A stretch of 64,000 nucleotides of DNA from contig OZ038423.1 of NCBI GenBank assembly GCA_964036155.1, forward strand, positions 55,195,249 to 55,259,248. The letters are read 5' to 3'. Both the position numbers and the translations under genes were made by a program. Shown here in pieces: positions 1-11,000 of this stretch. Every line of letters begins with the position of its first letter. Positions within the stretch are counted from its first letter, which is position 1. Below the pieces are notes generated by a model. The model was given only the letters and a program-made list of their open reading frames with translations. It ran no database searches and was not told where the DNA came from. The DNA comes from Diploscapter coronatus (Eukaryota; Nematoda; Chromadorea; Rhabditida; Rhabditidae).

Positions 1-744
1 GCCTCTTCGCCTTCGAACCGAACAGAGGCATTCGACTCGACCAGCAAAGCCAATTCATTGTCCAGGTCCTCGATTTCTTCCTGCAAGAAATGAAAGGTTG
101 ATTCAGCATAATTAGCAGAAAATTATTAACTCAACATTATTTGATTTATCGCTCTATGATAAAGTTGGAAGGGAATAAACTCTTGATAGAGTATGAGAGA
201 TGGAAAGTAAAAACCGATGTGTAGTCTGCCAAGCATAATACTTTGAAAATAAAAAAGAATTCCATCCCAGCCAGATATTGCTGCAGCCTAACATTTGTTT
301 AATATTCCAAGTGCAAACCTCGACTTGAGCAATGACGCTGTCGAGCTGTGTGAGCGACTGCTCCGTTGGAAAGAGCTCGTTGATCTGAGCTGTTAGGTCC
401 TGTTCGGGGCGGCACAGCTCCGTGCGACACATTTCTGAAAAGAAAAATATAACAGTGATTTTTCAGGAAGTTTGGACTGAGGTGAGACGAAATAACGCAA
501 TTTATAGCAATTCATTAACGCTATATTATTTCGGTCGAAAAATAAAATTAATCAAATATGTATTCCTAACCAACATCCCATTATTTTGAAATCGTCCGAA
601 CTCACTAGATTTCAAAACTGACCGAGCTTTCAAAAGAGCAAATAAAAATGAAGAAAAAGAAAGAAAACCTCGAATGACAGCCTCGGTTTTGTCGGGGAAT
701 TGAATGACATCTTCCTGTCGATCGGGCACTGATCCATTCGACAT
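1..744 (-). CDS. vps-53: VPS53, GARP/EARP tethering subunit (5' end, partial)
   Basis: N-terminal part of VPS53, a subunit of the GARP and EARP complexes that tether endosome-derived vesicles at the trans-Golgi or recycling endosomes. Exons read complement(join(<1..80, 319..434, ~669..744)); the gene runs off the left edge. The exons join in phase to about 90 residues starting MSNGS at the ATG ending at 742. The diagnostic stretch is INELFPTEQSLTQLDSVI followed by an acidic helix (EEIEDLDNELALLVES), which matches the conserved VPS53 N-terminus (INTLFPTEQSL then LDDNI in human), start of the Vps53_N coiled coil. Acceptors are TTTTCAG and TTGCAG. No upstream coding exon is seen. Identification rests on recalled family similarity; the rest of the protein is outside the window. 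Confidence 0.85.
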
Positions 745-1206
745 TTCGGCTGGCAAAATGGTGGAGTCGACGTCGAATCAGCGGATTTCAGCAGAAATCC
801 AACATCAATTCAAGCAGCAACTGAAATGAGTGAATGAAGTGCGCCAAACAATTGGTGCAGAAAGAATGGTGCAAGTAGCATTTTACCGGCAACGCTTTGC
901 TTTTGGATCTTCATTCTTTCTGCAGATATTTTATTTTTCATCGAACTTTTATTATTTTCAGATTTCATTTGATCACAATATTCTTGTATCAGTTTATTTT
1001 GCGCCGGATAAAAGCGATATGATTTTTCGTGGTTTTATCTGAAAGATAAATGAGTGCAAATATGAAAATGATAGCATGCATAGTTATGAAAATCTTTAAT
1101 TTTTGAACTATTCATTCATTAATAAATACATGATTTATTGCCTATTTCAAAGATAATTTTGAACATATTTTGAGATTTTCATAGATTAATTGTCGTTCGT
1201 CGTTCA
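745..1206. other. Spacer upstream of vps-53
   Basis: AT-rich spacer containing the presumed vps-53 promoter. No coding exon, RNA gene or repeat is supported here. Confidence 0.5.
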
Positions 1207-1597
1207 GTTATCCATTGCTGGACATCCAGAAAGCACCACGAGGAGGTAGACGAACTTCGCTTCCCGCCACACAATCACACACACATACACATACACATAC
1301 ACACACCTGAAAGCTCAAATATTTGATTTCTTAAATTGTAAACTTATTTTAAATCTTTTAATATTATTTCGGTAAATATCTCTTTTCATTTACTAAATTA
1401 AATAAAATTTCAATTTTTCAAATATAAAAAATTGCATACGTTTTCATTTTATTGATCTGCGGAGTTTGAGGACACGGGGAAGAAGCAGTTTGTCGCATAA
1501 TTCCCTCCTTGCATGGTCGAGTTGTTTGCCATAGTTTGTTGCCTATTCGTCCCGTCGGCGGATTGCGTGAGCTCGGGGGCGGAGTGGTTCTTCATCT
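1207..1597 (-). other. Possible small exon pair, unidentified
   Basis: Two weak coding candidates on the minus strand. One runs from an ATG directly after a TTTTCAG acceptor at 1597 down to a stop near 1453, giving 47-48 residues (MKNHSAPELTQSADG...), Ser/Asn-rich. The other begins at a CTTTCAG acceptor at about 1308, reads through a (GT)n/TACA microsatellite (1270-1308) and stays open to about 1207. No canonical GT donor joins them in frame, although a GC donor would. The sequence is not recognised. It may be one short trans-spliced gene, two fragments or noncoding DNA. Confidence 0.2.
1270..1308. repeat. CA/TACA microsatellite
   Basis: Tandem CA and CATA units (acacacacatacacatacac). It overlaps an open frame on the minus strand that would encode alternating Val-Cys. 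Confidence 0.85.
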
Positions 1598-1685
1598 GAA
1601 AAGATACTGTAATCGATTACATTTTCGATAATCTCATTTTTATAATCGAATTGAAAGGAGCAGAACCATGGATTATGATAATACC

Positions 1686-1735
1686 AGGGATGTTTGCGGT
1701 GCGGTACGCCATTTTACTGCACCGCCAACATCCCT
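1686..1735. repeat. 50-nt hairpin
   Basis: Arms AGGGATGTTTGCGGTGC and GCACCGCCAACATCCCT pair with a single mismatch around a loop of about 16 nt. It could be a small palindromic element or a short RNA hairpin. No gene overlaps it. Confidence 0.6.
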
Positions 1736-2274
1736 TGACAATACGGTGTGAAACTCACTGAGTTTCCCATTGCTGGTAGTGACCGTGGACTTGAACTATA
1801 GTTTTTGTTGGCTTTGAAGGCAGATGAACGTCGTGTTTGGTGAGCACGAATGCGCTTATTAATGACAAGTTGGGGGTATTTATAGAGATCAGGGGTGAGA
1901 TATCTAAAGATAGATATGCAATTATTGTGGAGTGAAATTATCAAATACAATTTATTCCCTAACTAAAACCAAAGTCGAATAATGAAATCATTTTGACAGA
2001 AGAAATGGATTGATTTCTTTAAGTGATTCTAATTTTATTCAACTTCGAAATGCGCACATAAATGCAGCGGGCTTTCTAATTTTATGACATACCGTAGTAT
2101 TTCCCTATCTGCGTCTCTATCGATATGCATTTTGTAAACTATAATTTCAGTTTTAAGTAGAAAATTATTTATTCAACTCACCATTTATACGATTAATTCG
2201 ATTACACAAACCTCGACATAAAATGGGATATTTTAAGAGGCATTCTTTGTAAGAATCAGACAAAAGTATGGGTA

Positions 2275-2705
2275 CCATGGCACAGGTTAAAAAGTCCTCG
2301 AAACTCAAAAGAGTAATATGGTTGGATACCCCTATGAACCCTATTCACAAAAATCGAAAAGTTAGGCCTCGCTCCCAAAAATGGGCGGAGCTATGCTAAT
2401 TTGAAAATCGTGATTTCTATGAAAAAATGCACGTCAGATGGTACAAGGAAAACTTTTGCTATAAAGGATTTTCGAAAATCTTTCATAGCAAAAAAGCTCT
2501 CTTTGTACCCCCTGAGGGGTGTCAAATCGTGAAAATGCTCAACTTTGATCCCCATCTAGCCCCGCCCACTTTTGGGGGCGGAACCTGATTTCCCTATTTT
2601 TGTGATTAGGGTCTATGGATGTATCCAACATATAAGTTTGGTTCGGATCCGAGACACTTTTGCAATTGTCCGGCCGCTCTTTATATTTTGTTCGGGTTAT
2701 TAAAA
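2275..2705. mobile_element. Fold-back (inverted-repeat) element
   Basis: The left part (about 2275-2480) and right part (about 2500-2705) are imperfect inverted copies of each other. Landmarks are CCTATTCACAAAAAT...CAAAAATGGGCGGAGC on the left and GCCCCGCCCACTTTTGGGGG...TTTTTGTGATTAGGG on the right. At the centre TTTTGCTAT..ATAGCAAAA closes around the self-complementary GATTTTCGAAAATC. A single-arm copy lies at about 42480-42660. No transposase ORF is present, so it is a nonautonomous fold-back or MITE-type repeat. Confidence 0.75.
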
Positions 2706-3550
2706 GAATGCGTCTTAATTGAAAAATTAATTTCATCTGCCTAGAACTTTGAATACGAAATTTCAAGAAATTTATCAATTAAAACAACCGATATTTGTGG
2801 TTCATTGACCAAAATTATCGTGTTATTATGCTCGATTAGTTTAACTGCGCGATTATTCATCGTCGATTTGTTTTCATGTTTTACGTGAATTGCACAGATG
2901 TATTGTCAGTCTGGGATGCGCCTGGCTATGTGTAAGGGTATAAATACAGGAATGGAAGCGAAAAGGATCAAAATTTCTTTGTTGACCTTTTTCGCATCTG
3001 TTAGTCGATCAATATGCTCATAAATCTAATGATTGATAATGATTCACCAATTCATTCTTTCTCATTATTTCATGATTTTCTATCATCGACGATCTTCATA
3101 TAAAATCGTGCACTTAGAAAACTTAACGGCTCATTAGTTTTCAAATAATTCATTACATTTTGTTTTGCTTCAGTCGTTCACGTATAATATCACCAGCGAG
3201 AACTGATAATAACTTATCAACAGTTGTTTTATCCTTTTGCTTCTCTGTGATTCTATCTCTTTCTTTGCGTTGGATCTCAATGGATTCATTCTTCAAGTTG
3301 GTTTAATCACATCAGCTATAACTTCGATATTTGTATTTAATAAACTTGTTCTATTATAATATTTGATAGATCTATCAATAAGTACGTACATATGATGAGC
3401 ATATGTTATTTGGGTGACTTATTGAACTTATCGAATATTATCATTTTACAAGCTTCATAAATATCGTTTCTATAAAAATTAGCTAATGAAGCGAATCAAA
3501 TATCGTGCACCCTTCCAAATCATTGTGATCGGAAATATTATTTCCAGAAA
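2706..3550. other. Spacer upstream of the Kunitz gene
   Basis: AT-rich spacer. A TATA-like GTATAAATACAGG lies near 2938, but it is about 600 nt from the Kunitz ATG and no gene is seen next to it. Immediately before the ATG, ATTTCCAG at 3541-3547 looks like a spliced-leader acceptor. Confidence 0.4.
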
Positions 3551-3908
3551 ATGCGTTTCTTCCTCATTGTTGCGCTCTTCGTGGTACTCGCCTTCGTCTC
3601 AGCTCACGAGAATCCTTGCCAACAGCCAATCACCGTCGGACCGTGCAGGGCTCTGATAAAAAGGTTGGAAAGATTTTTTATGAATTAATAATGATTTTTT
3701 AAAATTTTTATAAATTAACATATTTCTGATATCTATTCAAGAAAGTAAAAAAAATGAAAATCTTCAATTTTCAAAAGTGCTCAATTTCAGATGGGCCTTC
3801 GATCAGAAAACCAAGAAATGTAGCGAATTCGGCTACGGTGGCTGCCAAGGAAATGAGAACAACTTCAAGACTCTCGACGAATGCAAGAAGACTTGCGAAA
3901 CGAAATAA
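3551..3908 (+). CDS. Secreted single-domain Kunitz (BPTI-type) inhibitor
   Basis: CDS join(3551..3663, 3791..3908), 76 residues. Residues 1-18 form a signal peptide ([18 protein letters not shown]). The rest is one Kunitz domain with six cysteines at 23, 32, 48, 56, 69 and 73; the spacing C-x8-C-x15-C-x7-C-x12-C-x3-C is exactly canonical. The reactive loop reads G-P-C-R-A, so the P1 residue is Arg33, which in this family favours trypsin-like serine proteases. The intron splits the Arg38 codon (AAG|GTTGG donor, TTTCAG acceptor), and the ATG follows a TTTCCAG probably used for trans-splicing. A polyadenylation-like AATAAA follows near 3975. The gene stands alone; the protease target is unknown. 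Confidence 0.93.
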
Positions 3909-4389
3909 ATTTCTTCAGAATACATAATTAAACTCATTTTGTTGAGTTGATTGAATTATTTGACTTTATCTATGAATAAATGCTCAATATACTCACTCTT
4001 GTTTGCTTTTAGCGTAAAAATTCCATCTAATTTGAAATATATTAATTTTGCATTATTAGAGAAAATTTTCATCTTTTGTATATCGTTCATTGATACCTAT
4101 CAAGAAATTCGTTTCATTCCTGTTCATTCGATTTTAATGAAAAACATTTACATGTTTGTCCATTATGCGAAAATACGCTGTTTTGGTAATTTCGAATTAT
4201 ATTTGATCTTCGACTATTTTGCGGGATCCTAACCGCGAGTTTGTGTAGTTTTCCATGATACTCAACGATGTTTCTTGAACAGATTTTCCTGCATCCTTCC
4301 TATGTTTTGACTGCAGATTTTTATCGTATGATCGAGTTATTCTCCCTATCTTTTCTCCGCACTCACATAAAGTGTATATCATGGAAATC

Positions 4390-4490
4390 TTTCGCAAGAG
4401 GCGCCTAAAGTGGTCTCACCAGTACCTAAAGTCGCTTCACCTCCCCCGTTGATAAAAGTGGGACTACTTTAGGCGCTGCCTCTTTCGCAG
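4390..4490. mobile_element. Short fold-back repeat
   Basis: Left arm CTTTCGCAAGAGGCGCCTAAAG and right arm CTTTAGGCGCTGCCTCTTTCGCAG are near-perfect inverted copies, and the match continues inward (TGGTCTCAC against GTGGGACTA). It has no coding capacity and sits in the spacer between the convergent Kunitz and seld-1 genes. Confidence 0.7.
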
Positions 4491-4643
4491 ATGCAAATGG
4501 AATATTGAAAGTTGAAAGAAAAGAAATTTTATTTTAGCCAATCCCAATTTTAGAATAACTATCTTCGATGGAAGGATAAATAGCAAAAGTATCACAATTT
4601 TCGAAGACACGTAAATTTTACGGAATTATTATTCAGAAATGCA

Positions 4644-7600
4644 TCAACCAGAATGAATTCTTGAAGGAACAGCCTGAACGGAGAAGTCCTTGTGAATGAC
4701 AGCTTTGCACACTCCGTCCATTGCTTCCTCGACTCTGCCTACGATCCACGCGGGAAAGCCATCCAATTCAGCAATGTCTCGAATGTAGTTCTGAAAAGCA
4801 GAAAATCGTTAATGTTTCTAACAGAAAGAAAAAAAAAACTTTCGAAGGCTTTCCAAGGAAGTCATTAAATGAGTAACTCATTTCAGGGTGTGAGTGCGAT
4901 TTGTAACAAAATTTAGGAGGGAATTCTCGTAAATTTTGTTACAAATCACCTCTCATTTTACTGTCAATATCACATATTGCGGATTTTCATATTAGTAATC
5001 ACTGCTGTTAAAACCAATGAGCCCACAATTCCACAACTATTTTGAATATTCAAACGTTAATGATCGAATTTGGAAAGGTTTTTTTTTAAAGAAATTTATA
5101 ACGGTGAGATTAAATAACTCCCGGAGAATTTCAACTTCTCAGGGCTATTTATTCCTTCTTATCTGCCAGTCAGAATTCTTTTTTGAAAGATAAGGAGCAG
5201 AATTGCGTGACATTTACAAATTGTGAGTGAAATGACATTTTTCAAATCGAATTTTTAGAAACTGACCTGGGCATCTTCCTGCTTGAGTGCAATTAGTAGT
5301 CCCCCACTTGTTTCTGCAGAAGTTCCACTGAACAGATTAAATCCATTGCCAGATGGCATTTTTCTAAAAGAAATGAATTCACACGAAATATAAATGAAAG
5401 GCAATTACTATATGTCGTGATGTCATGACGTGCGCTATAGTTAAGGATGAGGAATAGTATAAAGTAAGACGAAATAGTGTGTGAAAAGATACTACTTTGT
5501 CTCTCAAAAAGATTTTTGCAAAGACAATGAAGAGTAGCTCATGTTCTCACAATATCGCGACATATTGAAACTGTCTGAATGAAATAAGACAAGTACCTAG
5601 CTATTTCATCCATGTACTCGATGATTGGTAAGTTATCAATGACGAAACAGACAGGTTTCTGCTGGGCACGAGCAAGATTGTCGGCATGACCTGAATGAGA
5701 AAGAACTTATTGGAGAAGAAGAATGAATTACAAACCTAGGAGTCCGAATCCAGTCACATCAGTGGATGCATGTGCATTGTGAGTGTGCAGCAAACGAGCT
5801 GCATTTCTGAAATATATGCGTTCAGTGCTTTTAACTGAAAGAAAATTCAAGTTTTCGAAATAGGATAGTAATGGAGTGATATTTTGAAAGGAATCACAAT
5901 AGAATTGGCTAAGCGATATAATTAAGGGCAGAAAGGCATGAAAACTTTTTTATGCGCCCGCTCTAAAAGGATTCTTTAGGCAAATTAGGAGGAAATAAAA
6001 AAGTAAATTTAGAAATTAGTATGAAAACGAGAATATTGCTCAGTTGGTTATCCAATATATCCTTTTGAATCGCTGCAATTTGTTTCAAAACATCTGTACC
6101 TGTTAAGTCTGCACATTTGCTCGGAAACCTGCTGAAAAGCCCTGACAATTCTCTTCTCATCCAGTCCTAACTCTTCAACTCTTCCTGTTTTCTTCTTCAG
6201 CCACTCATACGAATTCACTGCCACCTAGAATTTATCACTCTTGCAGGTTAGATTGATAATCAGGTTTTGGATTGTGACCTCTATATTGGAAGAAATAGAA
6301 GAAGTGAAGGAACCCTTCATTTAGAATCATAACTGACCGACCCCTTTTGAACGAAATTGAAAAGCGCTCTTCGATTTTTCGTGAAACAAAAAAAACTAAT
6401 AAAGATCACACTAACCTGCCCTCCAATGGGTTTAGTGAGGAGGAGAACATCCCCAGGCTGAGCCGCATCAACTCTTCTCAGCTCGCTGTCAGCCACCACA
6501 GCGCTGCCCACTCCGCCCAGCAGCAGCCAGGGACACTTCACTGTCTGCCCTCCACGCACTTTCGTTCCTGCACAACAAGCTGCATCCTCAAATTTCATCT
6601 GTTTATTGTTTTCTACCGACACATTGCTTTGAAAATACTTCTTTCTGATTTGAAAAAGTAAATTCAAGAAAAGTCGAGAATATCACATTTCATAACTAGC
6701 AGTCAGAATTTCTTCAATTCTCAACTCTCTAACACATGGAATTCTCGTTCCAATGCGAATAAAATATTGTTTGAAACACACTGTCTGGCTATTTTCTCTT
6801 GCATCTCAACAATATTGCGTCTCTTAGTCAAATTGTTAACGATGAAATGCGGTGGAAGTAATAGGATATTTACGAAGAATGGTCGAAATAATCGAAAATA
6901 TCAATTCCGTTCCATTTTCATCAAATGTCTTACCTTGAATCCCTTAATGAACTGTCCAATAACTACATCCCTCTGCTTCCCATCCAAGTCAGCAGCCACT
7001 CCCAGCAGCATGAGCATGTTGTCGCACTCGGTCACTCCCATTGCGTACAGATCACTCAGCACATTCGCTACAGTAATTCGGCCCTGCAAATTTTTATTCT
7101 TAGATTTTTAGCAGCAATGTTGGGGAAAATGTTTAGCATTGGTATTTTGTCTATGCTCATAATGGAGTAACATTATCAGGCGATCAAACGAAATGAAAAT
7201 TCAACCAATTAACAAGTTGATCAGGTTGAGATACTCCCTTAACGAAATCAAAACGACGTACCATGAGATAAGGGTCATCGACAAGGGGGTAGAAGAAGTC
7301 GGTGGTCTGGACGAGTTTGAAGCCGTCGTGTCGGAGAGGAACGACGCAGCTGTCGAGACCGATTCCTGCAGACATTTAGCTTTTTGTTCTTGTCACCAGA
7401 TCTAGGTATTTGGGAAGGGGCTATTATATGAAGAGACCTATAGTTAGAAATAGGGAAAAGAAGGGAAGTCGAAAGAAATAGTATAGGAAAAAATAGGTCT
7501 CGTCAAATAGCAGCTGCCGATTTGGTAGTGTAGGGGGACAGAAGAAACACGGTGATAAGTCCAGGAGACTACAGAGTTTTGCTTAAAAACGGAAACATCA

Positions 7601-7852
7601 ACATACCGATTTCATCGTTGTCCACAACCTTTGTCTCGTTGAAATTCTCGAGAAGTTGCAGTAGAATCTGAAAATTTCAAGTTATTCGAATTTAGACAAA
7701 ATTAGTTAGAAAAGAAAACTCGCATCTCTGGGCACTTTGCATCCACAGCCCTTGGCACCTGTCAGCTTGGTGAGTATGAAATCCTCAGGCAGCCCGCAAG
7801 CAGAGGGGTTGAATCCGGCGAGAATTCGCTCAATCACTTCATTTTTGTCCAT
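4644..7852 (-). CDS. seld-1: Selenophosphate synthetase (selenide, water dikinase), Cys form
   Basis: Makes monoselenophosphate from selenide and ATP, the selenium donor for Sec-tRNA synthesis. Exons: complement(join(4644..4790, 5267..5363, 5597..5690, 5736..5806, 6100..6224, 6416..6586, 6934..7083, 7262..7365, 7607..7667, 7724..7852)), 382 residues, all phases consistent. The active-site loop KGCGCKV (residues 34-40) carries Cys36 where SPS2 enzymes have selenocysteine, plus conserved Lys39. Other hallmarks are [59 protein letters not shown] and SAETSGGLL. Intron 1 needs a GC donor (GAT|GCGAGT), because the nearest GT donor breaks the frame. Exon 6586 uses an unusual TTTGAG acceptor. The gene is divergent from rpoa-1, 177 bp apart. 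An intron holds a perfect 18-bp inverted repeat (4898-4947). Confidence 0.95.
4898..4947. repeat. Perfect 18-bp inverted repeat in a seld-1 intron
   Basis: GATTTGTAACAAAATTTA (4898-4915) and its exact reverse complement (4930-4947) flank a 14-nt loop. It lies in the intron between the last two seld-1 exons. It is probably a miniature palindromic element. Confidence 0.85.
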
Positions 7853-8029
7853 CGAACAGAATAAAATCGAAAAAAGCAAAACGACGAAAATTCAAATGCT
7901 CCGTTCGCTTTTCTGTTACTTTCTCTTTTCGCTGCCACTGCGCTCCTTCGTCATTTTCAAATTTCACGATTTTACAGCCCCTATTCTTTGACAGAATTTC
8001 TTTCAGTTTTTATTTTTAATTCATTCAGA
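7853..8029. promoter_or_regulatory. Divergent promoter region of seld-1 and rpoa-1
   Basis: Only 177 bp separate the two opposite ATGs (7852 minus, 8030 plus), so both promoters and 5' UTRs must lie here. No TATA box is evident. TTTCAG at 8001-8006 and ATTCAG just before the rpoa-1 ATG are candidate trans-splice acceptors. Confidence 0.6.
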
Positions 8030-11000
8030 ATGGATGCATTTGCATACCTTCGACATGGCGACCTGCCCTTCATGCAGTTCAACGGTCTCAAACTCAGAAA
8101 CTACTTCCCCAGGGAAATCGAGAAGTTGAGTGTCGTTCAGGTCACGCAAACAAAGACTTTCGATGAGGTTCGTATTTTTTTATCTTTTAGAATAAAATTT
8201 TCAATTCTTCTCAAAGAAATTGCGAAAAAAATAAACAGAATGTTTCATAAACGAAACGTCAAGAATCAGTCGTCTGTTTCACAAAAGAAGAATATCTTGA
8301 TGCTCATCTGCACATTCAACTCGTGATTACTTTGAAATTTTCGTTAAAAATAGTTTATTCAGAACATATGAAACAGTTTTTCGATTTGCAGGTTGGTCAC
8401 CCAGTGCAAGGCGGCTTGTACGATTCAGCACTCGGCCCAAGTAGCAGTGAGCGATGCGAGACGTGCATGCAGTACGAGCATTATTGTCCGGGTACTCAGC
8501 CATCATTCAGAATTCGAATTTTCAAACCCTCGAGTGTCCACATGGATGAAATATTATCTAGGACTGGCTTAGTTCGTAGTTCGCGGGCTTTTTTTTGTCT
8601 TTTTTATCTCTGGGTCATACTATTTTCCAAGTGATGCGAACGCCCGCGGGTTTGAAACATTGCAAGTCTGCATTCATTAATGCTATTCAATCGCTTGCCT
8701 TCATTCCAGGTCATCTCGGGCACATTCGACTCGACGTCCCTGTCTTCAATCCACTTTTCTACCAATTCACATTCAATGTAAGAATTTTCTTGTCATCGTA
8801 TTCATTCATAAGGCTTAATGGTAAATTTTTCATTTCAAAATTAATGAAAAGCCTTATAAAATTTTCAATATTTTCTGCATTCTTTTCTTAATTAATTCCA
8901 CTTGCAGCTCGTCAAAGGCTCCTGCGTGCACTGCCACCGTTTCACCTGCAAATCCGATGGAATTCCTGCCAAAGTTCTGCTCGCTCAGCTCAGGTTCGTT
9001 TTTGAACTTGTTTCGATTTCACTCGTTAAAATTTCCAGGTGTTTCGATTTGGAAGTTCCCCATTTGGCGTTCGACGTTGGCAGGGCCTATAAAGATGTCC
9101 TGGACAACCAGAATCTTGGTAGTTTTTAGTTCCTTTTTAGTGATCGCTAAAAACACGGTGAATGATTTTGGTTGATTCTGAATCACAGTAGACCCAGGCG
9201 ATTGCTAAATCCTGTTGAAAAATGCAAGGGATGGGGGGATGAGAGTAGGGGAAAATAGTGTTAACTTTTCACTGGTATTTACCGGAATTCAGTAACAGCT
9301 ATATTTTTCTATATGCAGAATTTAAAAATTTCGGGCTCATCACTGCTGATGTCTCAAATTTCAGCTCTGACTGACTTGGAAGAGAAACGGACCAGCGACC
9401 AGGAACAGGAACAAATTGACGATTTGATTAGGCAAATGTCTGGAATGTACATCGATAAGGATAAGAAGGAACAGACCATGCCGACCAAGAATGCCGTTGA
9501 GATGAGACGAGCTTTGCTCAAGGAGTTCTTCCGAGATCATCTGGTTGGATTTCTTTTTTTTAAATTTTTTTTCTTCCATCGTATGACAATTTTGAAATAA
9601 CATATAAATATGGCTTTTTGACAGCAAGAGTGGAAGATAAGGTAAAAATTCGCTTCTTTGGCAAATCTACCTTCAACCTTTTCGATAATGCGCTCCTTAC
9701 CTATCTTCTATCTTGCTCCCAAACAATCTTGTTATTCTCCGATTACTTTTTTATTTCCAACTTCAACGTTTTTCAGTTCAAACGACGTCAGAAATGTCCG
9801 TTGTGTAAAGGCAAAAACGGCGTAATTCGCAACGACGCGGCTCGCTGCATTCTGCTCGATTTCTCTTCGACTGTCAAACAGAAAGCTTCTTCCAAATCCA
9901 AGATAAAAAAGGACAGTTCCAAGGCCAAATTGGTATGTAAATTTTAATTTTTGAAATATTTAGTTTCATAGAAACTTTTGATAAGTGTCTTTGTGAGAAA
10001 TTTGATTATTTCAGGATGATTGGGATGCAGAGGAGGTGATTGAAGCGAGCAGTGATAGCGAGAATATGGACGACGAGAAGAAAGACATAGGTTGCATTTT
10101 ATGTTTCCCATTTTCATTAAATTTCGATTTCTAGAGATGAAAGACGATGCAGCGATCAAGTTCTCGAATGTGAAAGTGTCCGAGGGGACGTTGCAGCAGC
10201 AACTCGAATCCGTCAGAAGCGGACGGTGCGATAAGGTGAAAATCAAATTTCAAACTAATTCCGTCTATTTGTTTATTTTGACTTTTACCATACAATACTG
10301 ATTACTTGTATGCTTTCAATACTAATCTAACTGCCAAGATTTCTTCTCAATCATGATTTATCTTGCAGTTGGCCTGGAGAGGCGCCGAAGTGCGTGAACA
10401 TTTTCGAATGCTCTTCAAGAACGATGGAAAGTTCCTCTTGAAAATCTTCCCCATGCTGTCTGATTGTGTGGTAGGACTTGTACTTTCGTTAATTTCGAAA
10501 CCAGAATTCCCAAAATAATGAAATTAGTCAATTTCTTCCAGGATTACTCTGCAGCCGCTTCCGGGTGTCCCCTCGACGGCTTGTTCTGCGAAGCGATCAT
10601 CGTCCCTCCGAAGAAGTTCCGTCCGATTCGAATGTTCAAAGGACAGCAGTACGAGGATCCACAGACTGTCAATCTCAGACGCGTTCTCGAGGCTTCGGAA
10701 ACTTTGAAGGTTTGACAAATTCATAAAATGTCAATAGTCAAATGAGCAGAGTGATATCATTATATCTTTGCAAAAAAAACGAAGTGAAAGTTGCTTCTTC
10801 CACTTTAGCTCTTACAAAATTAAGTCGTGTTTCCCAAGAATTTCGATTGACATCAGCAATACGATTACTGGATGGTACGCGTTTCTGTCTTCAATATGAC
10901 GGCACAATTTATATCAAATCACAATTCTTCTATAGAAAATCGTGTCGTCGTATTCTCGAAAAAGCGCTCCATTCTTGCCTTTATTCTCTAACGCACCTTT

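Noticed and set aside
2938..2950. TATA box for the Kunitz gene
   Set aside because: About 600 nt upstream of the ATG, and the gene has a spliced-leader-type acceptor immediately before its start.
9625..9641. 17-nt micro-exon candidate in rpoa-1 between exons 6 and 7
   Set aside because: Flanked by plausible AG and GT but shifts the frame; skipping it joins exons 6 and 7 in phase with sensible sequence ([14 protein letters not shown]).
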